Shown here: positions 1 through 12,652 of the stretch, one piece after another
Numbering within the stretch: the first letter of the stretch is position 1
Layout of the letters: the number at the start of each line of letters is the position of its first letter
Origin: Raphanus sativus
Lineage: Eukaryota; Streptophyta; Magnoliopsida; Brassicales; Brassicaceae
Length of the DNA: 64,000 bases
Direction of reading: 5' to 3'
Assembly (NCBI RefSeq): GCF_000801105.2
Contig: NC_079516.1
Coordinates: 31,888,790-31,952,789, forward strand
The notes under the pieces: model-generated
Told to the model about the DNA's origin: nothing
Databases searched by the model: none
The model's input: the letters and a program-made list of their open reading frames with translations, nothing else
Made by a program: the position numbers and the translations under genes

Positions 1-954
1 TGTTATTTCTTCTACAAAAACATAGCGTTTGGTCTCACACTCTTCTATTTTGAGGCATTCACTGGGTTTTCTGGGCAATCAGTGTATAATGACTACTACC
101 TATTACTCTTCAACGTTGTCCTTACCTCATTGCCAGTGATTGCCCTTGGAGTCTTTGAGCAAGATGTTTCCTCTGAGATCTGCTTACAGGTAAGGTTTAA
201 TTTTTTATTTTTTTTAATCTGCTGTGGGAATCTGAATCTCTCACTCACCACAAGAAACTCTTTCTCTGTTCTGCAGTTTCCTGCGTTATACCAACAAGGG
301 AAGAAGAATCTCTTCTTTGATTGGTATAGAATACTTGGCTGGATGGGAAATGGCGTCTACTCCTCTCTTGCAATATTCTTCCTCAACATAGGAGTCATTT
401 ATGAGCAAGCTTTCAGAGTCAGTGGTCAAACCGCTGACATGGATGCTGTTGGTACTACCATGTTTACTTGCATCATCTGGGCTGTGAATGTGCAAATCGC
501 TTTAACGATGAGCCACTTCACTTGGATCCAACACGTCTTGATCTGGGGAAGCATTGGTTTGTGGTATCTCTTTGTAGCGCTCTATGGAATGATGCCTCCA
601 AGTCTTTCAGGCAACATTTATAGAATTCTGGCTGAGATTCTTGCCCCTGCTCCCATATATTGGATATCCACATTTTTGGTCACAGTGACCACAGTTCTAC
701 CTTACTTCGCCCACATATCCTTCCAGAGATTCTTGAATCCGATGGATCATCACATCATTCAAGAGATCAAATACTACAAGAGAGACTTGGAGGATAGAAG
801 GATGTGGACACGGGAGCGTAACAAAGCACGGGAGAAGACAAAGATCGGGTTCACAGCTAGAGTTGACGCCAAAATCAGACATCTACGTTCAAAACTCAAC
901 AAGAAACAGTCCAACTGTTCAGCTCAAGATACAATGTCCCCAAGATCAGTCTAG
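1..954 (+). CDS. ALA: 3' end of P4-type ATPase (phospholipid flippase, ALA family), partial
   Basis: C-terminal 288 residues of an aminophospholipid-translocating ATPase; the gene begins upstream of the window. Reading frame 1 is open from base 1. Two exons are visible, 1-189 and 277-954, separated by an 87-base GT-AG intron (donor at 190, acceptor AG at 275-276). The intron length is a multiple of three, so a naive ORF reads through it. The protein shows the membrane-spanning C-terminal half of the family: the TGFSGQ...YNDYYLLLFN...LPVIALGVF stretch, then several hydrophobic segments (SLAIFFLNIGV, TCIIWAVNVQIAL, IGLWYLFVALYG, ISTFLVTVTTVLPYFA) and a basic cytosolic tail. The family flips lipids from the outer to the cytosolic leaflet with ALIS subunits (family knowledge). 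Neighbouring TRB and kinase genes suggest the ALA4/ALA5 clade, but which paralogue is not decided. No break is seen in the visible part. Confidence 0.93.
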   Translation, partial: CYFFYKNIAFGLTLFYFEAFTGFSGQSVYNDYYLLLFNVVLTSLPVIALGVFEQDVSSEICLQVRFNFLFFLICCGNLNLSLTTRNSFSVLQFPALYQQGKKNLFFDWYRILGWMGNGVYSSLAIFFLNIGVIYEQAFRVSGQTADMDAVGTTMFTCIIWAVNVQIALTMSHFTWIQHVLIWGSIGLWYLFVALYGMMPPSLSGNIYRILAEILAPAPIYWISTFLVTVTTVLPYFAHISFQRFLNPMDHHIIQEIKYYKRDLEDRRMWTRERNKAREKTKIGFTARVDAKIRHLRSKLNKKQSNCSAQDTMSPRSV

Positions 955-1784
955 CTTCTGGGGCTTCCACAGCAAACCCTCATTTATTCCACAGTATCAG
1001 GTTCTTCCACCAAGGTGGGCGCTGGATTTTGATTCAGACTGGAGACAGCTCTTGATGCTCTTGTGTGTATGACATGGAAGAAACTAAAGGATTTTATATA
1101 GCTGACTGATGTTTGTAACTTTTTCTGAATCAGAATTATACATAGGTTTTTGTGTTGTGTGTATACTTAGGACAAGATTGCAACACCCAAAAAGGATGTT
1201 CTTTTTGTTCCACTCTCAAGTTCTTTCTCACTGTTCTGACAGCAAACCTAAAGGTTGTTTGTGACAGAAACACATCTTCCCAATGTTATTGCTGATTCAG
1301 ACGATGTTTAGAAACAGTTGATAACAACCAAATGCAATCTTTTGATTGAATTATTAATAATGTTATTAACAGCTACTTGTTTTTTTCTGAAACATTTTTA
1401 AACACAAAACTGATAATGCCTAAGATGCAAACTCGCATGCTCTTGGTTCTCGGTTAGTTGTAAGCCTAAGACTGTTAAATACGTTTCACTCATACTAATT
1501 GTATGTGATTGAAAGGAAAAAACATCAGACAGAGAAAAAAAAAAGAGTTTAATACTGTACTTTCCAAGCCATACAATACATTTTCTGTTTTTGGCTAATT
1601 ACCCTCAACTACCTATTTTTCTTTTATTAGTAAATGAAAGAACTTCAAAAGTTATTTGTGCAAACCATTCCTCCTAAGTTGATATCATACGAAACAAAAA
1701 GAATGCAAGAGCTAATAGCCTATTATACTATTAGTATATATTTACCAAAACACTGTGCTTCCTGCTTCTTTTGTTCCATCAACC
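955..1784. other. convergent 3' UTR/intergenic spacer
   Basis: About 830 bases between the stop codons of the flippase gene (plus strand) and the TRB gene (minus strand), so the two genes are tail to tail. It should hold both 3' UTRs. AT-rich, without an ORF that looks coding and without a recognised repeat. Confidence 0.7.
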
Positions 1785-3386
1785 TCAGTTCAGTTCCACA
1801 ATCTTTCCCTGAGAACCTGCAACAAAACAAAATCTGAAAACGTCAGACACCAAAAAATCCTAAATATTTTTCAAGATGGAAGAACAACACTGAGATTAGT
1901 GTCATTGCTTTTTATGAAAGAATGAGATTTACATGCTTCGTGCAACTCTTCCGCTAGTAGTAGAATAGTCTCAGCTTTTTCTGTCAGTTGTATCATCTTA
2001 TCTATCTCCGCTGCAGCTGCTTTGACCATTTCCAATTTTTTTTCAACCTCCACGAGCTTAAAAGCTGCGGTTCCTGATGCGTGATTAACCTTCCCCTGGG
2101 AAACCGTGGGTACTTGTTGACGGGGTTTCACATTCGCCTCTTTAGGTCTGGCTACAACTGGCGTTCTCATTCCCGAGAAGCTATTACCATTCATCTTATA
2201 GAAGTTCTGCGTCTGATGTTGCATTGGTACCAATACATACCAAAAAAAGCAGGAATGAGGAAACCCAACAAGACAGATGGAAAGAAAAGTAAAAAGTTTT
2301 GCGCTCTTGTTCAAAAGAAGACTTACTCCTGCTTTCAACTGGTTAACCTTTTCAATTTTGCCCTGAGCAGCAAGCCTCCTTAATCTTGAACCCAAGACCC
2401 TTTTAAAAGTTGCTGGCATTTGATGTTTTTCTTGCTATACACAAAACCAGACCATTATAGAAAAGTTAAGGTGCTATGACAATAATAACCGATGATAAAG
2501 GGAATGGAAAAAAATATGCCTAACCTCGATGAAGTTAAAAATCGCAGTGACATCAGATCCATTAGGATCCGTCAATGCTGAAAGAGCTTCGAATATCATC
2601 CCATCATACCTTAATAAAACAATGGCTCAAGTCATCAGGAATGCTAGTAGACTCAAAGAAGAATAAAAAAAATTAAAAAAAAGAACAAACCTGGGAGCAT
2701 TCTTTGCATCGACCATCATAGTATTCCAACAATCATCAAGATTCAAGTCAGAAGATCCAGTACGGGGAAGGGGGGGAGCAACTGGAGAAGGGATGGAAGT
2801 AGTGGTGGCGGCGGCAGCTAGATTCAAAGCGGCGGCTTTGATTTTGGGTGTCCGTACCTTATCATTTGAGCCTTGAATGTCAGGGGGAACACTCAAGTTA
2901 CGCCATTTATCCTAAGAGAAAATAAAACATAAGATTCTTGTTGATAAAGACTAACGAGTTGCAGAGCGTTTCTTGGACTTGATAGTGTCATATAGTATGA
3001 ATCAACCAGCTCGAGTTGAAGACCTTCTCTCAGAATCTCAAATGCTACAGAAGAAACAGAGAAAACAATATATTCACTTAACTAAAACAGAGTCTAGAAA
3101 CCTCAAATCCAAAACTCTTCCCAAGTCTCAATCTTTCAACTAGGAACTAAAGTTCAAGACTATCATTGGTATTGATTGCATAAACAGAGCAATTAGAGAA
3201 ACTTTTGCACAAAGAAACTGAAAGAAAGAAGAGAACCTTGAGGTCGATGTTGGAGCGATTAGAGAGCGGATGAGCGAATTGAGGATCTCGGAGGATATGC
3301 TTCCACTTTCCGGGACCATGCTTCTCAACGCCGGCGAGCAACGCCTCCTCCTCCTCCTCCGTCCATTTAAGCTTCTGGTTTCCCAT
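1785..3386 (-). CDS. TRB: TRB4/TRB5-like single-Myb-histone telomere-repeat-binding factor
   Basis: Six exons on the minus strand: 3386-3237, 2911-2691, 2609-2525, 2434-2327, 2206-1933 and 1816-1785, all GT-AG with consistent phases, giving about 289 residues. Start chosen at 3386 because MGNQKLKWT is the conserved N terminus of the family. Residues about 5-57 are the telobox-type Myb domain ([28 protein letters not shown] across intron 1). Residues about 125-182 form the linker-histone H1/H5 domain ([12 protein letters not shown]...FIEQEKHQMP). Residues about 235-275 are a coiled coil. A short last exon ends in GKIVELN. TRB proteins bind telobox motifs in telomeres and promoters and recruit Polycomb and JMJ14 complexes (family knowledge). 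The least certain junction is the start of exon 5. The ALA neighbour and the TIM23 remnant fit the Arabidopsis TRB4/TRB5 blocks. Confidence 0.92.
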
Positions 3387-3529
3387 CTCTCCGCTCCCTT
3401 CTTCCCACCAATCCAAACAACAAATCCTTTTCTTTTTATGTTTAAACAAATATTTGTGTGAAGATGATGATGTATTTATCTCAATCCACAAAAGTGCTTC
3501 TTTTTAGTAAGTTTTATATTTAATCTGGC

Positions 3530-4240
3530 AACACGGAATTTATCAAATTAATTAAAATCAAACCGAACCTAATAGAAAAATAGTTTAGAATTGGTAAATA
3601 CTAGACATAACGAATGTATGTTATTGATAAGAAATTGATGTTTATATATATGATTTGGTATATAAACCAATCAAACCAAATAAAATAAATAAACCAATCA
3701 ATTAAAATATAATAGTATAATTATACTATACTATATACTATAATTAATAATATACATAATTTATTTTATAGATATGATCTTCATATTTAAAATGTAGATT
3801 TTAGTAACTTAATATTTTATTTTAAGTTAAAAGTTTTTTTTATCAAATGAAACAAAAGATAATTTGTTTTGTTGTCAAATATGTGTGCTAATATTTAGTT
3901 AGTTAGTAGTATTATGGATTACTAATTTTCATATTTTATTCTATAAACTATTACTAATATTAACTTAATATGTTTACAAATTATTTAAATAGTAAAGGAA
4001 AAAATAGTCTATTTGAAAACCAAAATATTTTCGTGTTATATTAAAGCCGACATAAAATTCACAAAACTTTATAAGAAACTAAATACATTTATGGTTTTTG
4101 GTATAAAACTGAATAAACAAAAAATCGACGGCACATAAATCGAACCAAACCCAAGTAAATATGGTTTTAATACGGTAGTTATTTTTTATAAACAAAAAAA
4201 ACCAAAAAACTGAACCGACCGAACCAATATCCAGAATGAG
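3530..4240. repeat. degenerate ACCGAA/ACCAAA-rich repeat
   Basis: AT-rich DNA with scattered, decayed words such as AAACCGAACC, AACCAATCAAACC and CTGAACCGACCGAACC at both edges (3555-3570 and 4140-4230). Resembles a common dispersed Brassicaceae repeat. No open frame and no clear terminal repeats. Confidence 0.4.
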
Positions 4241-5340
4241 CAACCTTCAATGTATTATATAATACTATGATTTAGCTATAAATAATAGAAAGATTATAAA
4301 TATTTATAAATGTCTCAGTTGTTTATATTGTATTTAAATGTTAAACTAATGAAAATGATGACTAAATATTTTACTACGTAGACCATTTTTATATTGTATT
4401 TATTTATAAATTTAACCACTTAATATGTTTGTGTATACTAACACATTAACTTTCCAAGACAAATATTTTGTGGAAAATTATTTTTTATTTTTCACATTTA
4501 TGTGTCTCTTAGCTTAGTTTATATTGAAAATACCTAAACATTATTTGTGAAGTGATTTTGACAAATGTCATCATCACGTCTAATTTCAACAACAAAATAT
4601 GACATAGCTTACAAAAAGTATGACACAACATTAATTTAATTGTGACATTTACAGTTTTCCTTATAGAACTTTATAGTTTTGGTAAGATTTTTTAAAAATA
4701 TGGCAATGGCTACAAATTCATATATCATCATTAATATTAACTTTCTATATAAATATTTATTTTGGCTTAATTAAGAAAATATATTAACAACTCATATTTT
4801 TATTTTAATATTAAAAATAATAAATATATTTATTTTTAATATTAAAAATTTTAGAAATATTATTTAGATTTCTGTTTTGGAAATTATATTATATTATCTA
4901 ACAAAGTTTTCTCTTAATTTTATAGAGCATTTGATTTAATATATTTTAACCCAAATAAAAAGTAGCTCCAAGATTATAATTTGAAATATATACATAAATA
5001 TTATTAAATTAAAGATTAAATAAAAATTTATTCATTGTATATTAGTTTCTACATATAATTAAAATTAAAATTTATTTAAATATAATTTAAATTTTAAAAC
5101 TTTTATTTCTGCATATGGTGCAAGAAAACACATAGTATATGAGAAACATACAACACTTAAAAGCATATATAAACAGTTTTATAAATATGTAATATTAATA
5201 TTGAAAATATTATAAATTTTCGCTGAATATCAATATATGTTAAATTTATTGGTTAGCTAGATTATAAGAAGTAATATATTTTATTTTAAATAAATAAGGA
5301 AATTACATTAAATGTTTAAAATAAGTTTATTAATTGTTTC
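4241..5340. other. AT-rich intergenic DNA, nothing recognised
   Basis: Very AT-rich, no coding signal, no RNA gene and no clear repeat boundary seen. Confidence 0.6.
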
Positions 5341-6960
5341 AGTGGCATAAGGTCTTATTATATCAAATTTGGTTTTTGAAAGTTACTAATTAACATGATC
5401 ACAACAAAAGGCAATTAAAACTTTAAGATTGTGACATGTGTTAATTTATCTCATAATTAAAAAAGTTATTATAAATATTATTAATAGTAATTTTCTATTT
5501 TTAAAATTCTAAACAAAAGATAATTGTAAAAGATTATTTGATAGTAATTTTCTTTCTAATATTTTTACATGTGTTTAAAATTTTGTTTTCTAATATTTTT
5601 ACATGTGTTTAAAAATGTAATGATTAAAAATATATGTACTTATATAATAAAAACGAAATTTGAATAATCTAATTGTAGATTATTTGATAGTAATTTTCCT
5701 TCTAATATTTTTACATGTGTTTAAATATATAATGATTAAAAATATATGTACTTATATAATAAAAACGAATTTTGAATAATCTAATTGTAAATATCTTTTA
5801 ATAGTTAAAAATTGTTTAATATTAATTTTTCAGAATTTTTCCTTTTTAAGAATTATAAAAAAAATATTTACAATTAAGATTATATAGAGCTTGGTTTTCC
5901 AAAATTTTTAATTAACATGATTGTGACACATGACAGTTATATATTTAAAATCGTGATATGTGTTAAACTATTTCATAATAAAAAAAAATATATATATAGA
6001 TATATAGTACAATAATTTTTAAAAATTCTAAACAAAAGATTATTGTAAAAAATTATCTGATAATAATTTTTCTTCTAATATTTTTACATGTGTTTAAGTA
6101 TATAATGATTAAAAATATTTGGACTTATATAACAAAAACGAATTTTGAATAATATAATTATAAAAAATATTTAATAGTTAAATTAATTTAATATTATTTT
6201 TTCAGAATTTATCCTTTTTCAGATTTCTAAACAAAAAAAAATATTTTATTTTATAAAGCTTGATTCTTTAAATTTAGTAATTAACAAGACCACGACACAT
6301 ATCAATTAAAAGTTTAAGATTGTGACATATGTTTTAAAATAAAATCAATTTGTACAATATTTAACACTAATTTTCCTTTTCTAAAATCATTAAGAAAAAA
6401 TAAATGTAAAAAATATTTAATCGTAATTTTCCTTTTTTAAAATATTAAACCAAAAAATTGTAAAAAAATATTGCTTAATATTAATTTCCTTTATTGAAAT
6501 CATGAAGAAAAGATAACTATAAAGAATTAAAATAAAAACGGTCAAGAAATATTTGATAGTAATTGTATTTTTTGAAAAAAAAAATTAGACCAATAAAACT
6601 TGGTTTTTCAAAGTTACTAATTAACATGATTGCGACACATGAAATTAAAAGTTAAATATTGTAACATGTGTTTTAAACTAAAATTAGTTTGTACAGTATT
6701 TAATACTAATTTTCCTTTTCTAAAATCATAAATAAAAAATAAATGTAAAATATATATAATCGTAATTATTCTTTTTAAAAATCTTAAACCAAAAAATTGC
6801 TTAATGTTAATTTTATTTTATTCAAATCATGAAGAAAATATAACTTTAAAGAAATATAACACTGTCAAGAAGTATTTGATAGTAATTATTTTTTTTAGAA
6901 AAATTTAGACCAAAAATGTAAAAAGACTATATAACGTTAATTTCTTTTATTCAAATTCTA
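5341..6960. repeat. two interleaved families of degenerate direct repeats
   Basis: Family one: copies near 5366, 5886, 6257 and 6596 share a TTGGTTTTTCAAAGTTACTA-like head followed by AATTAACATGAT, a CGACACAT word and a TTAAGATTGTGACATGTGTT word. Family two: copies near 5545, 5680 and 6058 share TTCTAATATTTTTACATGTG, then ATGATTAAAAATAT and CTTATATAA, and AAAACGAATTTTGAATAAT. Copies are decayed and spaced about 125-500 bases apart. Family-one words reappear inverted at 13955-14045 and 14445-14520. Confidence 0.65.
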
Positions 6961-6992
6961 ATTAAAAATATCATAAACCAAAAAGAATTACA

Positions 6993-6996
6993 ATTA

Positions 6997-7043
<47 letters not shown>

Positions 7044-7121
7044 CTACCTTTGTTGTGCACATGAATGCAGAGCTACCGTTTTGGTTTACAGAGTCTGTTT
7101 GAGTCTGTAAAAGTCGATGAC

Positions 7122-7152
<31 letters not shown>

Positions 7153-7154
7153 TA
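6993..7154. repeat. paired (TA)n microsatellites
   Basis: Two (TA)n runs, about 6997-7041 and 7131-7154, separated by about 90 bases of ordinary sequence. Confidence 0.85.
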
Positions 7155-7280
7155 ACTAAACTTCCTCATATTTGATCACCAAGTATAATTATTGATTCAA
7201 GAAAAATATAAGGTACGGTTATGTATCCTGATCTTCGCATGTTCTTTTCTTCTTATAAACTCATGTTGATTTCTTTTGTA

Positions 7281-7614
7281 ATTATTGGTTTATTCATGCA
7301 AATGTTGTTGCTTTAAATAATTATTACTATATTAAAGACTTCATATATCATTTAATATATGTAAAAATATTAAACCTAAACCTTAAGGTTAGATTAGTTA
7401 ATCTTAATTTTTTTTATCAGTGTTAATTCTAGAATTATAAATGGCTTTTTCCTTTTAAAAAGTGAAAATATAATAGTAGTTAGTGTAAATATGAAAAGTA
7501 ATAATATAAATGTAGTATTTTGACAATTTTTTTCTTTACTTTAGAAATTGGAAACTTTACATTTTGATGTATTCACTGATCCATAAAATATATATATCAA
7601 CAACATGAATATTT
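7281..7614 (+). repeat. left part of tandem duplicate unit 1, interrupted by LINE
   Basis: Closely matches 13095-13428 (shared words include GCAAATGTTGTT, TTAAAGACTTCATATATC and ATTAAACCTAAACCTTAAG). The unit continues after the LINE at 12857-13085, which matches 13415-13635. Together the pieces form one copy of an approximately 550-base tandem duplication. The second copy has no insertion. Confidence 0.8.
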
Positions 7615-8266
7615 ATTTTTAAAAATAGTTATTTATTTTAACGAGATTTTTAAAACTTGTAATTAGCAATTTCTCTTATCGTTTCCTTTCTAGGTTTTAG
7701 GTTTTTTTCTTTGGATATTATATAGAAAATAGAGTGAAAAACCCATCATCTTTGTAGTTAGTTAAAGAAAGAAAAAACCTTTGAATTGAATACAACAAAA
7801 CAATGCACGCATTCCAAAGATTTAGTATTATTATTTTTTTATTATTTGTTGTTCTTTTGAATTGATCCAAAACTATTCTTCCTTTTCTTGTTACTGGAAA
7901 TTAATTCCTTAAAATAAAATGAAATAAAAAGAAAAAAAGGGGGGGGTCACATTATCATTACAAAAAAATCTCTTCTGCAATTATGCATATGCAACAAAAA
8001 TGAAATTGATGGGTTTTGGATTCAATTGACTTGGGACAATATGAGAATTTCCTTAATGAATTATTAGAATTAGAAACCACCCTCTTGAATTTTCATTTTA
8101 TCTAATCTTTAGTTTATTTTCTAGTCCAAAACAAATAAAGGATCAAAGCCCTTATAGATTACAGATACAGAAATTTGAAGAAGTGGGACATGGTTATACA
8201 TCGACAAGCAAGAAAAAAACGAAATAAATTATCTAACACTTCATTTCTATACTAATTCAAATTGCG
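7615..8266. other. AT-rich segment between LINE target duplication and ORF1 remnant
   Basis: No coding signal. Contains a G7 tract near 7940 and long A/T runs. Could be a diverged LINE 5' UTR, filler DNA added during 5' junction formation, or a separate older insertion. Confidence 0.4.
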
Positions 8267-9084
8267 TTGCTGTGTCAGAAGAAGGATAGCTATACTGATT
8301 CGGTAGACTCTAAAAATACCCTTGGTACTTTATTGACGATCTCACAAAGATGTAATCTTAGTGAATTTGAGTTTACTGATACCAAACACGATGGGGGCAC
8401 TCTGACCAAAACTGCACAGTACCAAAGGAGAAGCCTGTTGTTCAAATTCAGACGGCAGTTGATGATGGAAAGATAAATGAGTCTGTTGTGTTAGAGGGAT
8501 TCTCTTCGAAGGAGGTACCAGAGACTTCTGGTGCTATAATTATGACGAAACTGATGGCTGAGCTAGAATCGGTTTCAGGTGAAAAGAATTTGTCAAGGAT
8601 CTCTCCTCCGGTAAACATGGAGGAGCAGGAGAGGACTGTTTCTCAAGCGGATTCAGCAGGGGATAAGTGGGATGTTGTCTCAGGTAAAAACAATGGGTTG
8701 GAGATAAAACAGTTGGATGACAACACTGATGGGTGCTTATCACCAAATGGGTTTCAAGTGCTGCAAGACTTGCGAGAGGAGGGAGAGATAGAGGATGACG
8801 ACAATGATGAAGTCTCTGCGAAAGAGGTAGATGATGATGGAAGTAAACTCGCACAGCCAGTGAGTTCGAATCTACCACCTCTTGCGCCTTCTGGAGCCTT
8901 CGCGTCGAATGCTCTGGCAGTTAGTACTGGGACTGCTTCTCCCCCGCGACAAGGCAGCTCCCTCCGCAACAAAGGGAGAGGTTCAAAGAAGACGATTGTC
9001 AACTCAAGGGGTCTAGTTCAGGCAGTTACTCATCAGCAGAAGGGGTCTAACGCTACGAAGAAAGCTTCCTATCGGAAGCTATGA
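8267..9084 (+). pseudogene. LINE ORF1 C-terminal remnant
   Basis: Two open stretches in different frames, 8267-8476 and 8488-9084, end at a TGA that overlaps the ATG of ORF2. The second part is acidic (EEGEIEDDDNDE), then serine/proline-rich and basic, typical of the tail of plant LINE ORF1 proteins. The N-terminal DUF4283 domain and CCHC zinc knuckle seen in the other LINE of this window are absent. ORF1 here is therefore truncated at its 5' end and frameshifted. Function in the intact family: RNA-binding/gag-like protein (family knowledge). Confidence 0.65.
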
Positions 9085-12000
9085 TATCGTCTATATTTGC
9101 TTGGAACATGCGTGGGTTCAATAAGCCACGCAAACATAGGACAGTCAAACATTGGGTTACAGCGGCAAAACTGTCTTTTGGGTGTTTGTTAGAAACAAAA
9201 GTGAAGGTGGAGAATTTTCAGAAGGTTTTTGATGGAACTTTTCCGGGGTGGAGTTATTTACACAATTACTCGCATCATAGATTGGGAAGGATTTGGGTTG
9301 TTTGGTCAGCAGAGGTAGAAGTTTTTCCGGTTCTGGTCAGTGCTCAAATGATCTCTGTTTGGGTTAAATATAAAGGCTCGGGCGACACTTTCTTGGCCTC
9401 TTTTGTCTATGCATCTAACTGTGCAATTGAGAGAAGGGAACTTTGGCGTGAAATGGAGATGATCAGTGGGTCGGTGGTAGGAAATAATAATTCTTGGATC
9501 ATGCATGGTGATTTTAATGTGGCTATGTCTGTGCAGGAGCATTCTCGAGCCATGGCTATGCGGTCTGATCTTAGTGCTATTCAGGAATTTCAGAATGCGG
9601 GACACAAGTGCGACATGATGGATCTTGCTAGTGTCGGCCCTTCTTTCACATGGACAAACTGTCAAGATGAAAACCCGATAAGCAAAAAGCTTGATAGGGT
9701 TATGGTCAACTCATGTTGGATCAATTCTTTACCGCACTCGTTCACTACGTTTGAGTCTGGGGGAGTATCGGATCATATGCGTATGCACACACAGCTGAGG
9801 GAAGCATCACAGACTAATATGAAGCCGTTTAAATTCTTTAACCATGTCGCCTCTCACCCTCGATTTCTAGAAGTTGTTTCTCGTGTCTGGAACGAAACTG
9901 AGCCACTGTTCCCCTCACGTTCAGCGCTCAGACGTTTCCACGATAAGCTAAAGGCGTTAAAAGTGGAGATGAGAAGTCTAAATAGAGACATGTTTGGTGA
10001 CTTGCCAGGCCGTGTTAAAGCAGCCTATGAAGATCTCTGTGCGAAGCAAACTGAGGCAATGCAGAATCCACAGACGTCCACATTTGAGGCTGCATCAGAT
10101 GCTTGGGAGCATTGGCACCATATCTCTGGAGTGGAGGAGCAGTTTTACTATCAGAAATCAAGGGTCCAGTGGCTGGGACTAGGTGATAGGAACTCGAGAT
10201 TTTTTCATCGGGTCACTCAAAGCAGGAATGTGAGAAATACTATTCGGAAAATAGTTACAGCTGATGGCAGGATCCTTACCTCTCTCCCTGACATCAAGCA
10301 TGAGGCTGCTTCTCACTTTGAGAATTTCTTAAACGGATCAAATCCTAACAGCGAACGGGTACCGCAGGAAGTTCTGTCTGAGCTTATTGATTATCATTGT
10401 TCAAGTGAGGATGCAGGTATGCTAATGAGGCCTGTCCAGGCTTCCGAGATTAAAGAGGTTCTCTTCGCCATGCCCTGTAACAAAGCGTCGGGTCCTGATG
10501 GTTTCCCCATGGAATTTTATAAGGCTGCTTGGCCGGTGATTGCGAAGGATTTTGTTACGGCTGTGCAGTCTTTCTTTACGTATGGTTTCATGCCCAGAAG
10601 TATTAATGCTACTCTGCTCTCTCTGGTTCCAAAAACTACTGATGCTGAATTTATGTCAGATTTCCGTCCGATTGCGTGCTGTAGTGTGATCTACAAGGTC
10701 ATCTCAAAGATTCTAGCCATTAGACTCAAGGCCACTCTCCCTGCAGCCATCGAGTTAAATCAGTGTGCATTTGTGGAAGGCCGTCTTCTCTTGGAAAAAT
10801 GTGCTGCTAGCTACTGAACTAGTAAAGGACTACCATAAACCGCAGGTTTCATCAAGGGCAACACTTAAACTGGACATCTCGAAAGCTTTTGACACTGTGA
10901 GTTGGTCATTTATTGAAGACACTTTGCGTGCGATGAAGTACCCGGACCTCTTTGTCACTTGGATTATGAGGTGTATAGACACAGCGGCTTTCTCAGTCTC
11001 AGTTAATGGGGAACTTGAGGGTTTTTTCTCTAGTAGCAGAGGTATTCGACAGGGGTGCTCCCTCTCTCCTTACCTCTATGTCATTATCAGTAACGTTCTC
11101 TCAAAGCTTCTCAACAAAGCAGCCACTGCTGGACCTATTGGTTATCATCCTCACTGCAAAGAGGTAAACCTATCTCACTTGAGTTTCGCCGACGACATTG
11201 TAATATTCACTGATGGTACCCCCTCTTCCTTGCGTAATTCTTTGCTGGTGTTCGAGGAGTTTGGGAACATGTCTGGTCTGAGAATAAATGTTGCGAAGTC
11301 TTCAGTATTTGCTGCAGGCCGTGGGAAAGCTCTACTTGAGCAAGCTGCAGTCGAAGTGGGCCTGTCAGTCTCTGCGTTACCCATTAAATATTATTGGTCT
11401 GCCTCTTACATCAAAGATAATGTCAAGAAGTGATTATGAGCCGTTACTTACGAAGATCAGAAGCAGGTTTCTCTCTTGGACCAGCAAAGCTCTGTCATAT
11501 GCAGGGCGCTTACTTCTCATAAAGTCGGTTATAGCAAGTATGACAAACTTCTGGTGTGCCGCTTTCTGTCTTCCCTAAGCGTGTATGGATGAGGTGGAGA
11601 GCATGTGCTCTGCTTTCTTATGGAGTGGAAACCCAAATGATACATCAAAAGCCAAAGTGGCGTGGGAGGAGGTGTGCTGTCCGACTACGGAAGGGGGACT
11701 GGGTATTCGACGAGTTAAGGAGGTGAGTACAGTGTTCATGTTGAAGCTCATTTGGCGTCTGTTCTCTTGTTCCAAGTCGTTATGGAGTGTGTGGACGCAC
11801 CGTTACTTGCTTAGGGGTGAAACTTTCTGGGACGCAAAATAAACATGATTAGGCTCTTGGGTTTGGCGGAAGCTGCTAAAGCTTAAATCACTAGCGAAGG
11901 AATTTATCAAAATGGATATAAGGGATGGCTGTACCGTGCGTTTCTGGACAGATCTATGGCACCCTCGGGGAAGACTAATTGAGGTCACAGGTGACATTGG

Positions 12001-12652
12001 AACACAAAAACTTGGCGTTCGGCGTAATGCGAGGATTTGTGATGTCTTTGTAGATGGAGACTGGAGATTCCGAAATTGTCGCGATCAGCGCATTCAAGAG
12101 TTAGCTCGAGATATCAAAGATTTCCCTCTCAGTCTAGTTGGTACTGAAGCAGATGGTCTATCTTGGAAATGTGGGGAGAATTCTTATATTGAGAGATTTG
12201 TAGCAGCTGAAACATGGCACTTGATTCGGGAGCACAAGACGGAGGTACAATGGCACAAGTTATTTTGGTTTTCTGAAGGAGTTCCACGGTATAGTTTCAT
12301 TACGTGGCTTGCTGTGAGAGACAGACTTGCAACAGGCCATATAACCAGTCAATGGGGACAACCGCAGGTTTGTATATTCTGTGGTGAGCCAGATGAGACA
12401 CGTGACCACTTATTCTTTGCGTGCCCGTTTACTTTCACTTTGTGGATCAGAGTAGTGGGGAACCTTCTTGGCATTGATCCGGACCCAGACTGGGAGGAAA
12501 CTATCTCGTGCTTGATGACGCGAAGCTATGATAAACTTACTTTTATTCTGTTGAGGCTGGTGTTACAGGTCACAATATATTTTGTTTGGAGAGAGCGTAA
12601 TGACCGGCGGCACACGGGTAGGGTGAAGTCAGTGGATCAGGTTGCTGAGTGA
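9081..12652 (+). pseudogene. LINE ORF2: endonuclease-reverse transcriptase, broken
   Basis: Starts at the ATG at 9081. The apurinic-like endonuclease comes first (FAWNMRGFNKP, LLETKV, HGDFNVAM, SDHMRMH), then reverse transcriptase (NKASGPDGFPMEFYK, SDFRPIACC, KLDISKAFDTVSW, RQGCSLSPYLYV, and the catalytic block LSFADDIVIF). The C-terminal zf-RVT region has CIFCGEPDETRDHLFFACP. Frameshifts lie near 10800 and near 11390, with in-frame stops at 11576-11578, 11840-11842 and 11846-11848. The tail is open to TGA at 12650-12652. The element cannot make a full protein. A single nick-and-copy enzyme of this type would mobilise the LINE RNA (family knowledge). Confidence 0.9.

Noticed and set aside
5341..6960. 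CRISPR-like array of regularly spaced repeats
   Set aside because: Repeats are long, decayed, unevenly spaced and lie in plant nuclear DNA; they are transposon-derived.
6993..7154. TA-rich runs as a replication origin or matrix attachment site
   Set aside because: Simple (TA)n microsatellites are common in plant intergenic DNA; nothing else supports a function.
8540..9002. Minus-strand ORFs across the LINE ORF1 remnant
   Set aside because: Antisense shadows of the acidic and serine-rich plus-strand frame.
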